Assembly: GCA_963457665.1 (NCBI GenBank)
Contig: OY735216.1
Location: forward strand, 43,588,794-43,652,793
From: Thysanoteuthis rhombus
Taxonomy: Eukaryota; Mollusca; Cephalopoda; Oegopsida; Thysanoteuthidae
Length of the DNA stretch: 64,000 nucleotides
Reading direction: 5' to 3'
The notes under the pieces were generated by a model that searched no databases, was not told the DNA's origin, and saw nothing but the letters and a program-made list of their open reading frames with translations. How positions within the stretch are numbered: the first letter of the stretch is position 1; the number at the start of each line of letters is the position of its first letter. The translations under genes and the position numbers were made by a program. Shown piece by piece: positions 35,901 to 45,150 of the stretch.

Positions 35901-37934
35901 TCAGTTTGTGTCTAGCATCAACCATTCTTATTTCAAAAAAATCTGAACCTTTTTTAATGATCACCGCTCAAGAAAATGCGGGATAAGTTACTTATTTGTT
36001 TATCTTCCTTTTTTCCAATTCAAATATGGCATGCCGCTAACAGTTTCTATTGAATAACTAACCAGACCTGTTTCTGAATTATTTCAGGAGATACTTCTCA
36101 AGAACATTGAAGAAATCTCTGAAGACTCTGTGAAACTCATCTTGAAAGTTTGTCCCCGGCTTTCCATCATAAATTTCAGCGGCTGTCCAAAAATTTCAGG
36201 TGAGTTATCTTCAAAGTGATTATATAAGGGGATTTAAAGAAATTCTTTTTTATTGAGTCAAGGAATGGGGTATAAGTCTATAGGAATGAAATACTCTGAA
36301 TGAAGGAAATACAGGTATGGGTAGCCAGGGGGACTCCAGGAGTCAGACTAAGCAAAATTAGGCATTTTTTAAAATACCTAAATAAAGGAATTTTATGAAA
36401 AAAAAAACCCAAATAATTCCAAGTAATCATAAATTAACCCTAAAAAACGAAAATCAATTTAAAAAATTTTTCATCTTTTATAAGTAACATGTCTTCTGTC
36501 TTATTTATACATTTATAAATGCTGGAGGCAGGTTTGCTTAACAAGCAAATACTCTTACCTCTGAACTACTGGAATTCAGTGGCAATGGAAAGCTCAAATC
36601 AAACCCTTAAACTCATCCCTGACCCAAATTTATTCTGTGCCATATTTATGATCAACTGCTTGTCCAATATTGGTGGTCCAATTGCATTTTTTTTCCTATT
36701 ATTTTTATTCCTTCTATTAGAAGAAATATTGGGAATTTATTTACTCACTTATTGGTTGGGTGGTAATTTTTTTTTCTCTTTTGTAAATTCTTGTGCTAAA
36801 AAGTTATGACTCGAAGGAACTTTTCATGAACTTTTTTTTATAGAAATGAATTTTTCCATCAGGACCTTACCATGCTCAAAATCCTGGATCCAATCCAGAA
36901 ATATCTTGGCAAGCCCCCAAACTGAATAGAAACTACATCTAATTGTGACAATCATATTTTTGAGAAATATCAGTTGATATTTCAAGTCCAAAACCATGCC
37001 TGATTCAAGGGTTCATGATCTAATAAAAACTTTGTTCAGAGCACAATTGCAGATGAATTTCAACAGTATGTTGTTGGGGTTTCTGTAAGTTTTATTTATT
37101 ACTGACTTCATTGAGATAGGATTTATAATATAGTATCAGAAGGACCCCACAGATGAAATTAGATGTGTGCTTATTATTAGTTAGAAGGGAGCATGGGTCT
37201 ATCATCCAGCTAACTACTCCCTACTTTTAAGTTAGAGGGAGACAAATCACTGAAGAAAATAAATGATTAAGTTTTCTCATGTCAAAATGCTATACTATTG
37301 ATGTACATGAATTATAATCTCATGACAGAAAGGATTTTGTGTTCTGAATGTAAAGTCTTTTCAAGATCAAATGTAAAAGTCTGTAATCAAGGTACCTAGT
37401 TTGTAATTCAGCTGTTGCATTGTAATATACACCTGTTGTTTGCCAAACGGATTTTGCTAGACTGTCCTGTTATCTCTCGGCTTCCCCGGAAAATAGGGTT
37501 TTGTTTTCCCAGAGCTTTAGGCCTTTTTCTGGGAATTCTCATCATTTATTTTAAAAGGGGATAATTTCAAGGAATAATGTGTAGCCTTCAGCAGATTCTT
37601 ATTTCTATTAAATAGTGATCGCTACAGTGTTTATAGATATGTATTCAATTTAATTTCATTGACTGAAATCTGGAAGTGAATTCAAAATGCAAATTTTCAA
37701 GGTAGGAAGGTCTTCCCAAGTTGGATGACAGGCTCTACATAATCTTCTTACTCATTGTCGGTCTGGTGCCATACTAAACTTAATTGAGTGAATATAATGT
37801 ATTCTCTACCCTATCTGTAGAAACTGATCGTTTGTTTCTTTTTTGATTTTTCATAAATTCTCTCCTTCACAGATGATGCAGTTACAAGATGTCCGAATAA
37901 ACTGAGGCAAATTAGCTGGACTGTCTACATGTGA
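29901..37934 (+). CDS. AMN1: AMN1 homologue, leucine-rich repeat protein (7 exons, complete)
   Basis: Exons are 29901-29953, 32241-32373, 32987-33128, 34159-34376, 35426-35482, 36088-36199 and 37873-37934. Their lengths sum to 777 nt, 258 codons plus stop, and every GT-AG junction is in phase. The protein has a short N-terminal helix, then cysteine-containing LRRs (for example LKKLDLS, IRCLNLSFCPRVTDKSMVAL, LTDEGIAALL, CPRLSIINFSGCPKIS). It ends PNKLRQISWTVYM, matching the PNKLKQVTWTVY end I recall for vertebrate AMN1, which is also about 258 aa. Yeast Amn1 antagonises mitotic exit; the animal protein's role is poorly known, and it belongs to the F-box-like LRR group without an F-box. Exons 2-7 are very secure. 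Exon 1 is assigned because its phase fits and its CVPSLLVLCKQN region resembles the vertebrate N-terminus. Introns hold LINE, R1 and R6 repeats. Confidence 0.92.
30376..30546. mobile_element. 170-bp fold-back element with telomere-like core
   Basis: The arms CAATTGTTACCTTTCCCGTG and, inverted, AAACATCAAAGGTAACAATTG flank a G-rich core holding GGGTTAGTATT twice, a run of 12 G, and TAGGGTTAG. It lies in AMN1 intron 1. Confidence 0.6.
30683..30905 (+). mobile_element. R1 element, partial
   Basis: It has GTGCTGGGGGTGATCAATC, CTTTTGTTAGGCTGTGATCA and the ACCAATTTAGCATGAGCTTA block. It lies in AMN1 intron 1. Confidence 0.65.
31040..31340 (+). mobile_element. R6 element, one arm and middle
   Basis: It shares ACTAAACTCAGGC and the ACTATTGGAACTCAGTGGCA block with 36510-36720 and 43058-43545. 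It lies in AMN1 intron 1. Confidence 0.5.
32241..32373 (+). CDS. AMN1: AMN1 exon 2
   Basis: The exon follows TTTTTGTAG and ends AAT/GTGAGT in phase 0. It codes CKQNVIENLTADGDGLQ, then LPLGLREKCLHYMARRGLLT and DKNLKN, matching the pre-LRR helix pair of AMN1. Confidence 0.9.
32987..33128 (+). CDS. AMN1: AMN1 exon 3
   Basis: The exon lies between a TGCTAG acceptor and a GCAA/GTAAGT donor (phase 1). It codes the first LRR: ALHKELKKLDLSTTNVTQDG and CPRIRKLNLSS. Confidence 0.92.
33430..33560 (+). repeat. tRNA-derived SINE-like sequence
   Basis: TAATGGTTAGCACATCTGTC (A-box-like) and GAGTTTGATTCCTGG (B-box-like) lie 45 bp apart. It lies in AMN1 intron 3. Confidence 0.45.
33775..33905 (+). mobile_element. 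R1 element, partial
   Basis: It has GTACTGCGTTTAGGGTGATC, a GATCACTGAATAAG block, and TTTTGTTGGGCA. It lies in AMN1 intron 3. Confidence 0.55.
34159..34376 (+). CDS. AMN1: AMN1 exon 4
   Basis: The largest exon has a CATTTGCAG acceptor and a TCG/GTAAGT donor (phase 0). It codes three Cys-type LRRs, including LQVLSLSHCCWVDDATI and MVALGRNCPRLMQVNFS. Confidence 0.94.
34785..35345 (-). mobile_element. LINE-C 3' coding fragment
   Basis: Reversed, it reads as degraded LINE C-terminal sequence (HMPKYLLCGELECAKRHRG, then PKKCYEDLIKSNL, IHQGSAVYEEA). This matches the KRHRG-x-PK-x-YKD tails of some invertebrate non-LTR elements. It lies in AMN1 intron 4 and is antisense to the gene. Confidence 0.6.
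35426..35482 (+). CDS. AMN1: AMN1 exon 5
   Basis: Nineteen codons, LTDEGIAALLKGQCHKTLE, sit between a CTATTCCAG acceptor and a GAG/GTAAGA donor; both phases are 0. It matches the vertebrate VSDSGVIALVSG region. Confidence 0.92.
35690..36065 (-). mobile_element. R1 element, near full length, at the AMN1 exon 6 acceptor
   Basis: In reverse it begins GGTTAGTTATTCAATAGAAA and runs through the C/G-run centre (about 35853-35862) to the GAGCTAGTTTGGCTGGCTG end. Its inverted end finishes 25 bp before exon 6. Confidence 0.72.
36088..36199 (+). CDS. AMN1: AMN1 exon 6
   Basis: The exon codes EILLKNIEEISEDSVKLILK, then VCPRLSIINFSGCPKIS, ending in phase 1 at TCAG/GTGAGT. Its acceptor lies 25 bp after an antisense R1 element whose terminal ACTAAC looks like the branch point. 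Confidence 0.93.
36510..36720 (+). mobile_element. R6 element, middle part
   Basis: It has GCTGGAGGCAGGTTTGCTTA and GAACTACTGGAATTCAGTGG, shared in inverse order with 43260-43380. It lies in AMN1 intron 6. Confidence 0.5.
37873..37934 (+). CDS. AMN1: AMN1 exon 7 (terminal)
   Basis: The exon follows CTCCTTCACAG and codes DDAVTRCPNKLRQISWTVYM, then TGA. AATAAA at 37942-37947 follows eight bases later and is probably too close to be the poly(A) signal in use. Confidence 0.93.
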
Positions 37935-37971
37935 GCCACCGAATAAACAAAAGCTTCTGAAACCTGCCTAC

Positions 37972-38283
37972 AGGATTGCCAGATTAGGTCAGAAGGGGAG
38001 ATGACCCCAGCTCTATCTTAGAGACTTACCCAACACAGGCATTGGAATAGTATCAAATTTGGAAACCGAGCTTGTCTGGGGGTAGAGGTTCAATACCGGC
38101 ATCTTAAGGTTGGCCAGTGGTTTAATACTAGCCTCTTGATATGGGCCGTCTCAAGATGCTAGTATGAACCTCTGCCTCCAGACTAGCTGGATTTCCAAAT
38201 CTGACACTATTCCAATGCATGTGTTGGGTAAAGAGATAAAGCTTGGATTATCTTCCCTTCCAGCCCAATCTGGCAACTCTATC
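37972..38283. mobile_element. Fold-back element, two arms of about 145 bp, right after AMN1
   Basis: The left arm starts GATTGCCAGATTAGGTCAGA and the right arm ends, inverted, GGCTGG..AATCTGGCAAC. Arms match over blocks such as CCCAACACAGGCATTGGAAT and its inverse. Only about 37 bp separate it from the AMN1 stop, so AMN1 transcripts reaching it would carry a long hairpin in the 3' UTR. Confidence 0.8.
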
Positions 38284-38414
38284 TGCTCAAGATGAGAGTA
38301 AACAAAGGAGGGACCTCTGCCTAAAAACAGACAAATGGTATCAACATCTTTGTTGCCTCTTTCAACAACTGCTGCTGCAATTATCAGAAACCGTCAACCA
38401 GAACTGCCCATACA

Positions 38415-38740
38415 GTTTTTCAGTTTTCAAGTTGGTCTGGCTGGTGATGTATGTGTAAACATATGTATCACATGTACAGGCTGCACCAGTGGAGCTGGAG
38501 GGCTGAAAATTAAAACATTTGCTATTTGTTATGTTTAGAGAAAATGTTTTTTTGTTTTTTTGAAAATTCACCCCAAAATACGTTTTCAATTGGAAGGTTC
38601 AATTTGCAATGTAAGTTTATGATGAATTGATCATCTAGTTTGTGTCTGGCAGTATTCACGCTTGTTTTTTTTCCTTAAGTCCTGACTTTTTTTAGCGATC
38701 CCTGTGCAACACAAGTTGGGAGAAGTAACTTATCCTTTGC
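38415..38740 (-). mobile_element. R1 element (reverse copy of a head-to-head pair)
   Basis: Reversed, it carries the TAGCGATCCCTG, ATCATCTAGTTTGTGTCTGG and GGAGCTGGAGGGCTGAAAA blocks. It directly abuts a forward copy. Confidence 0.65.
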
Positions 38741-38754
38741 TGATGCCTTCTTTA

Positions 38755-39135
38755 GTGTGTTGGGGATGATTAATGAAAAAACTGGGAAAAGGTGGGATCA
38801 ATGAATAAGCTACTGCTCTTGCTTTTTTGTCAGGCAGAGATCACTGAAAAAGTTTGAATTTTCAAAAAAATGAGGATGAATGCAGCTGGACCCAAATTAA
38901 GGAATCACTCTAGCCTAAACTTATTTTTCAAATTGACCCCCCCCCCAACCACTAAAAACCTATCTAGGGGGTGAATTTTAAAAAAAACAAAAAAAATTGT
39001 TTTTCCTTATTAAAGCAGTGAATTTTTACATTTTCAGTCTTCTTTCTCCATTGGTAAAGCCTATACATGTGATAGATGCATGGCTAGCCAGACCAAGTTA
39101 AAAACTGAAAAAACACTGACAGTTCTGACTGACTG
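38755..39135 (+). mobile_element. R1 element (forward copy of a head-to-head pair)
   Basis: It starts at GTGTGTTGGGGATGATTAAT. It has the C-run and G-run pair (38939-38973) and ends GACAGTTCTGACTGACTG, the inverse of the family's GTCACTCAATAGAAACTGTC start. Confidence 0.68.
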
Positions 39136-39336
39136 TTCTTTATATAATGAAAAAAAAATGCTTTCTGCAGAAAGTAATCTAGCCAATTTGTCAGGGGGTC
39201 AATTTGTCACCAACTCCAAGTCATGTTGAAAATTAAGAAAAACTACAACTGACGTCCAATATATTAGATTAGTTCATTAGGCCCATTACCACAATGAGCA
39301 GATGAGCCATTCAGTCAGGAATTGAAGACCTTAGTG

Positions 39337-39497
39337 TTGCTAAAAAAGTGCTAAATTATTCAAAAGTAGCCTCAAAATACTAGAAATAGCCAAAATCCAC
39401 CAAAAAATATACTCAAAATGGTCAAAAACGAACCAAAAACATTCCCAAGAGTGGGTGATTTTCAAGAAAGGCCTGCCCTCTTCCATTGGCAACTGGC
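39337..39497. mobile_element. Small inverted-end element (TGTTGCTAA family)
   Basis: It begins TAGTGTTGCTAAAAAAGTGC and ends CCATTGGCAACTGG. It is related to 27671-27893. Confidence 0.45.
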
Positions 39498-39519
39498 CTG
39501 TTGATTAGATTAGATTTCA

Positions 39520-40720
39520 CTCAAGCTCCAAGGTGTACATGCTGCTTTATACATTTTGCTTATGATTTTAAAAGTTTCAATCGTGTCCATCCTCAATCTC
39601 CTGTATCTGAGTGATGGTAAGTCAAGTGATCCATTTCTTTCTTCATATGTTTTCTCTTTTGATATCCTGGGATCATTTTTGTGGCTCTCTTCTGATCTGA
39701 TTCAATCTCATAAATCATTTCCAGGACATAGGGGTTCCTCACACTGACTGATACTTCCAGATGAGGACAGACCCCTCCCTTATACAACAGCTGAAACCTT
39801 TTCCCATTGTAGTGCCCCCTATTCTTTTTGTTAGGAATTAGATATGAAACCCTTCTTTTAGCTAGATATCAAAAACATCCCTTCTTCCGATGACCCCTAT
39901 AAATACCCCACAAGCACATCGTCCAAATATGCAGTAAAGTGAAATGACAAGTCTGTACACAGATAGGTCATGGTGGAAAAATGGTTAAGATTGGATCAGC
40001 TAGGATATTGACAAAATGATAACGATCTTAGGGAGAAGGAAAGAGAGAGAAAGAGTGGCCCTGCAGCAAGTGCTGGGGGTAGAGGTATGACCAGCTAGAG
40101 ATGCTGGCACCAATGAGCATTAGACCATGTACGTCTAGAGGATTTATAGTGGTTGTCGGAGGAAGTGACGTTTTCGATACTTAGCTAAAAGAAGGGTTTC
40201 GTATTTAATTCCTAACTAAAAGAATAGGGGGCGCTACACCATCAAGGAACTTGATCAACCTCTGGATTGCTTCCACCATTATTGGCTGCCTTCGCACTTG
40301 ATTCATTGATCAAGTTCATCTCCTCATCTACAACCACTCCAATATCTTTCTCTCCTCTTGATTTCTCTACTTGGTTCATTATATGAGTTTTGAAGTTGAA
40401 CTTTTCACTTACAACCACTCCAATATCTTTTGCTCTTCTTGACTTTTCTACCTTGTTCATTCCACCATATTACACTCTTTTGATATCTTCTCTTTTATTA
40501 GACAATGTCACATATTTCAGTCTATCTGGATGAAATATCTTGTGCCATTCATCAGTCCATAATGACATGCAGTGGAGATCAGTCTGTTGTAAAACCTGGT
40601 CATCCAATTCTGCAATACTTCTATACATTTTAGCATTGTCATCATATAATAGTAGTTATTATTAAGAGTGACAAAAATATGGGTCCCTTCATTGATCATT
40701 GTGATGCTCCTTCTGTTCAT
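39520..40720 (-). mobile_element. CR1-like LINE fragment (reverse transcriptase end), interrupted
   Basis: Reversed, it codes degraded RT pieces in the right order: LQQTDLHCMSLWTDEWHKIF, then EKDIGVVVDEEMN, PHLEVSVSVRNPYVLEMIYE, and QKRATKMIPGYQ. These are the thumb and post-RT motifs of CR1/Jockey-group elements. It is interrupted by an inverted-repeat element (39808-40238). An 81-bp in-frame tandem duplication repeats the EKDIGVVV segment (40330 and 40411). Confidence 0.72.
39808..40238. mobile_element. 431-bp inverted-repeat element nested in the LINE
   Basis: Ends TGTAGTGCCCCCTATTC and, inverted, TGTAGCGCCCCCTATTC begin arms of about 60 bp. CCAT lies on both sides as a likely 4-bp target duplication. 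The LINE reading resumes on each side, so this insertion is younger than the LINE. No coding capacity. Confidence 0.8.
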
Positions 40721-40724
40721 CATA

Positions 40725-41703
40725 ATTTATAATCTGGCCAGATATTTCATATGCCCAGAGTTTTCCAAGTAATCTATGGTGAGGGACAGTAGTATTATCA
40801 TTATGAGCAATTTTCTACCAATGTGCTGTGGCATATTAGTGTGCCGTGAAGCATCTGTAGGCATGCCATGGGAGTTTTGAAGAGGGTTGATCCTCCCACA
40901 AACAAGGGCCATGGAACAGAGTTCCCAGTATGGATACAAAAATAACATTTGAAGATGTTTTGACATTACTGGTACTTTTATAGAGGGCATTAAACTCTTT
41001 TTTTTTTCTCTTCAAAGATGCTTTAAATAAACGTGTTGTTCATTAAAGATCCAAATGGCAGTTTTAAATTCTCTTCTGAATTCCATAGTGTTTGACTGCC
41101 GATCTCTCGAGAATCTTAATGAATGGCATGTTTTACCATAACATTTTGTATCGATGTGAAGTATATATGTATAACACTTTCAAAATCTTTTGAAAACCAA
41201 GATCAACAATATACTTTTGGCGATAAAGTTAATGAATCAATTATTTAACTTATGGATACTTTATAATCATTCATTTTCTTTAAAATGTTCATATCTATCC
41301 GCAAATACAGATGGTGTGCCTCAACAATTCTAGTGCCTGGCCCACTGTGCTGTGAGATGAAAAAGGTTGAATATCGCTGCATTATATTACAAAATATTGA
41401 AGTTTAAGATTAAGTGCAACTGCTTTTGAGAGATGACCACTTTTTTCAGAATCATATTTTTCTATCACATTTTTTTCTACGATGATTTATATCTTTGTAT
41501 TTTCTCTTTTAGATGGTTTCTTCTCCCTTAAATAAATTTTCAAAATTCAGCATTTGCAAATATTTCTTCACATTTTGATGCTGATAGTTAGGATTCTTGA
41601 ATAAATGTAATGTTCCAGAACTAAATTAAAATATTCTAGATTGGTACAAGATCAGCCGTCCGATATGTATTGTTCAAATAAACAAAGATAAACAAATAAT
41701 AGC

Positions 41704-41784
<81 letters not shown>

Positions 41785-42440
41785 GTATGAAAATAGATGG
41801 GTAAATTCTGCAATAAGGGTTGAATAGATTTAAGAAAAGTGTTAAAAGGGAAGCCAGACTTTTTAGTTATGGTTTCAAGGTATCATAATTTTTGATAAAC
41901 CCTAATACATTTTGAGAAGTCTGATGTGATTCTCTTTCTGGTCATTATTTCCACTATCCTGTAGATGGGGTTAGATTCAGGTCATTTAGATATCAATCTT
42001 GATTTGGATTCAAATTCCATGGGTGTAATAAACTTCCAATCATTGGTGATTTTTTTTGAGAAGAAAGGGATAGATGCTGGAGCTCCCTTTAAGGAGAGAG
42101 GTAAAAGGGTGAGGTACCAATGTGTGTGAATGTTCACTAATGACTAGAAAACAGAATCACATCAGCCTTCTGAAGACATGTAAGGAACCTTTTAAGCCTT
42201 ATTAAAAGCTATTATACCTCAAAACCATTATTGAAATGTTTGGTTTCCCTTTTTACACCTTTCTTGAACATATATATAAGAGACAAATTATCCTATCAAC
42301 TATATTACCATGCAATAAATTGAGAAGTGAACAATTTACCGGTGATGAATTATCCCTACTCTATCTAAAAACATTTAGACAAGAAACTATTTCAGCAATT
42401 ATTTTTATCATTTGATAAAATTTGATAAAGTATTACTAAT
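40725..42440. other. Intergenic, no gene seen
   Basis: AT-rich spacer with a long (TA)n array at about 41704-41782. GTGCTGTGGCATATTAGTGT at 40827 and CCCACTGTGCTGTGAGATGA at 41341 look like worn ends of a hAT-type repeat. Confidence 0.45.
41704..41782. repeat. (TA)n array
   Basis: About 39 TA units. Confidence 0.95.
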
Positions 42441-42448
42441 CATTATTA

Positions 42449-42955
42449 AATCAATTTTTGACTGCTGTTTACCTTCAATTCAATTTTTCAGTCAGTTTTT
42501 ATTGCATCTCTACTCAGGTTATTAGTCTGCAGCAGTGTATAAACATTGCTGACTGCAAATGATAAGTTTTGGGGGAGATTCAAACTCACTATCCTGGTGG
42601 AAAGCCAATTAAACGTCCTGCCACTCATGTCAGCGGCTACGAAAGTCAAGTTGGCTAGCAGAAGTCCAAATCAAACCTTACAACTCACCCTCTATCCCAT
42701 TCACTCACTGCCATGTTTGTTCATGAAGTGATAGTATGAGTGTAAGTACAGCAATCATTTTATTATTTATTTCTATTACCAGTAAATCTGACTTCGGAAA
42801 CATAAGTTTGAGTTACACCAAAAGCTTATACTTTATTTCCAATCAACGTTGATCACTCATTGTCGCAGGTTAGTGGCCTGAGTCAAGTCCTGATAAAAAG
42901 CAACAGAAAGGTTAAGATGAAAGTGAATCAGTAAAAAAATTGATGATAATTATTT
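42449..42955. mobile_element. R6 element with long inverted arms
   Basis: The left arm (GACTGCTGTTTACCTTCAAT ... CTACTCAGG) pairs with the right arm read in reverse (CTGATTCACTTTCATCTTAA ... TTGACTCAGG). Length is about 500 bp, like its neighbour. Confidence 0.55.
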
Positions 42956-43057
42956 GTAATATTTCATCTGATAAAGATTAATAATTCAAGAAATTTAATT
43001 TAATTTTTTTCTCATTTTTTTTATTTTAATTGATCTTTTTAGAGAGGCATTGTAAAT

Positions 43058-43545
43058 CTTTATTATTGATTTTTTGCAACTATTCACCTTCATTTTGTTT
43101 GTTGTTGTTTTTCATCATGTCTAAACTCAGGCTGGTTTCCTTCCAGCAGTGAGTAAATAAATTAACAATATTTCATCTAATAAAATGAATAAAAATAATT
43201 AAAAAAAATGGAATTGGATTACCAATACTGAACAAGCAGTCAATAATAAATATGGTGTAGAATAGATTTGGGTCAGGGATGAGTTTAAGGGTTTGATTTG
43301 AGCTTGCACTTGCCACTGAATACCAGTAGTTTGAAGTTGAGAGTGGTTTTGTGTTGAATGAGCCTGCCTCCAGTATAGAGGGTCATGAATTAGTTCCTTA
43401 CCTGGAACTTATTCATCATTCTGATCCAAGCTGTTAATTTATTCACTCAATGCTGAAGGGAAACTAGCTTGAGTTCATTTGCAATAAGAAGCAATGACAA
43501 TTAAGATGAAAGTGAATGGTTACAAAAAAATCAATAATATCCGTA
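43058..43545. mobile_element. R6 element with long inverted arms
   Basis: Arms of about 110 bp: left ACTCAGGCTGGTTTCCTTCC, right (inverted) ACTCAAGCTAGTTTCCCTTC, with matching flanks ATTGATTTTTTGCAACTATT and ATTGATTTTTTTGTAACCAT. No coding content. Confidence 0.65.
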
Positions 43546-43825
43546 CCTTGCATAAATGAATCACTGCAGCCCACATGTGTACCAGAACTGATCTGAAATT
43601 ATCAAGAAGAAAGAAATTTCTTATCTAAAATTATCTAAAAAAATAAAAAATACCAGCATAAGATTCGGGCATTCCTGATCCAAAAAGTCCATAGAGACCT
43701 GAAAAAACACTTTTTTTGAAAAACTAAAAAAAACAAAACGGTTTTAGATCGTGCCTAGTGATGTATTTACTCCTGCAAACTTTTAAGGTTGTAGCCCCCC
43801 AAAATGTAACCTGGAGTGCCTGGAG

Positions 43826-43854
<29 letters not shown>
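43826..43854. repeat. (CA)n microsatellite
   Basis: About 14 CA units. Confidence 0.95.
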
Positions 43855-43856
<2 letters not shown>

Positions 43857-44050
43857 GATACTCAAAGAGAGAAGAAGCTGTAGCTCACTTGGCTGGTTGG
43901 TCGGTCACTTATGGGGCTACGTTGATTTTATAAAAAAAATTGTTTATTATTTAATGTTTTCATTCTCATTAATGTATTCAAAATTTTGATCCTATTTAAT
44001 AAACATTCATGCAAATGGTTTCGAGGCTTATCTTATTTGTAATCATGTGA

Positions 44051-44168
44051 GTCTTATATGTGCAGTCAAATTATGTTGGACACGCTGGTTCTCGAAATAT
44101 CACCAAAGTTAAGCAATGTTAAGCCTGATCATAATGGGTAACCACCTGGGAATACCAGTGCTGTAAGC
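44051..44168 (+). pseudogene. 5S rRNA-like sequence (pseudogene or head of a 5S-derived SINE)
   Basis: The blocks TGGTTCTCGAAATATCACCA, AAGTTAAGCAATG, TAATGGGTAACCACCTGGGA, ATACCA and GTGCTGTAAGC follow the order of 5S rRNA, including the internal promoter A box (AAGTTAAGCA) and C box. About 9 bases are missing near the TAGTACTTGGA region and many positions differ, so it is not a working 5S gene. The roughly 290 bp after it (to about 44460) may be the body of a SINE. Confidence 0.82.
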
Positions 44169-44574
44169 AACCTGAGGATAAATCCCATGCCAAATCATAT
44201 CAAAGTCTTTAAAGGTGGTACTCATTGCCACTCTGATAAAATGTAGGGTTGTGGGTGAGTTGTTGTCAAACCTGGGGTAGGAGTCGTGCCCACCCCTATT
44301 CAAAAACATAGTAGCATAAAGAAAGAGGAACCCCGGTTTTCTCTGACTACAGCCCACTAGTGTGTGAGCCAAAAGACTTAGCATAGTCCTACTATGATAT
44401 TTAATGGAGAAGATACTTTTCATGCTGGTGTATATATGGACATTACATTGAATAGTTACTCCCCTTAGAACTAGAGTGCTGATCAGCATGAAAACGGTGA
44501 CAGTTATGAAATTGTTATACTTTTTATGTCCTTCAATACTTTAGATGTAAAGGGACATAACTCGTTTTGTCAAA

Positions 44575-45150
44575 TCATCATCATCATTGGTAGCCTCCAT
44601 TGTTGGACACAGACCTTCCCCACGATTCCGCAGACATCTCGATCGTGGGCGTCGTAGGGTCAATAATTTCTGAACTTGTATCGTTCGTCATGCCATATTA
44701 TAAATTTTTGCTGGCTACAGTTTCTCATATGATCACTGGGGATCCATGTAATGAGTCATGATGTCCAGCGTTTGTCTGACATTCTTGCAACATGTCCAGC
44801 CCATCACCAGTTGAGTTTTCTAATGGATTTTATAATATTTTTGACACCTGTTTTTCCTTTCATATACTGTGTTGTCTTGCAAACTCTCCATGTGTTATCG
44901 AGCATGATTCTCTCCTGTGTATGCTGCGTAGTCTTCAGTTTGAAGGAAAATCCTTTCGTTAATCCTGGACTCTTCTTTTTAGGACAAACGGGATTTTCTA
45001 AAAGTTTACAACCCAGAGTGATTGTTTGCTTGATTTCTTCTTCTTTTAAGGATTTTATGGAGACTCATTGTCCTAGGTAGATGTAATGGTCTACTTTCTT
45101 CAGTTCTGAGTTTTTGATTTTGATCGTAGTGTATTTTTCATTTATTTTTA
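44575..45150 (-). mobile_element. LINE-A 3' fragment
   Basis: It has CATTGTTGGACACAGACCTT, GTGGGGATCCATGT-like and AGCATGATTCTCTCCTG blocks in the order of the other copies. Reversed, it reads as the LINE C-terminal domain. It is 5'-truncated. Confidence 0.65.

Noticed and set aside
44109-44489. 126-codon minus-strand frame
   Set aside because: It overlaps the 5S-like sequence and the DNA after it, and shows no protein similarity.
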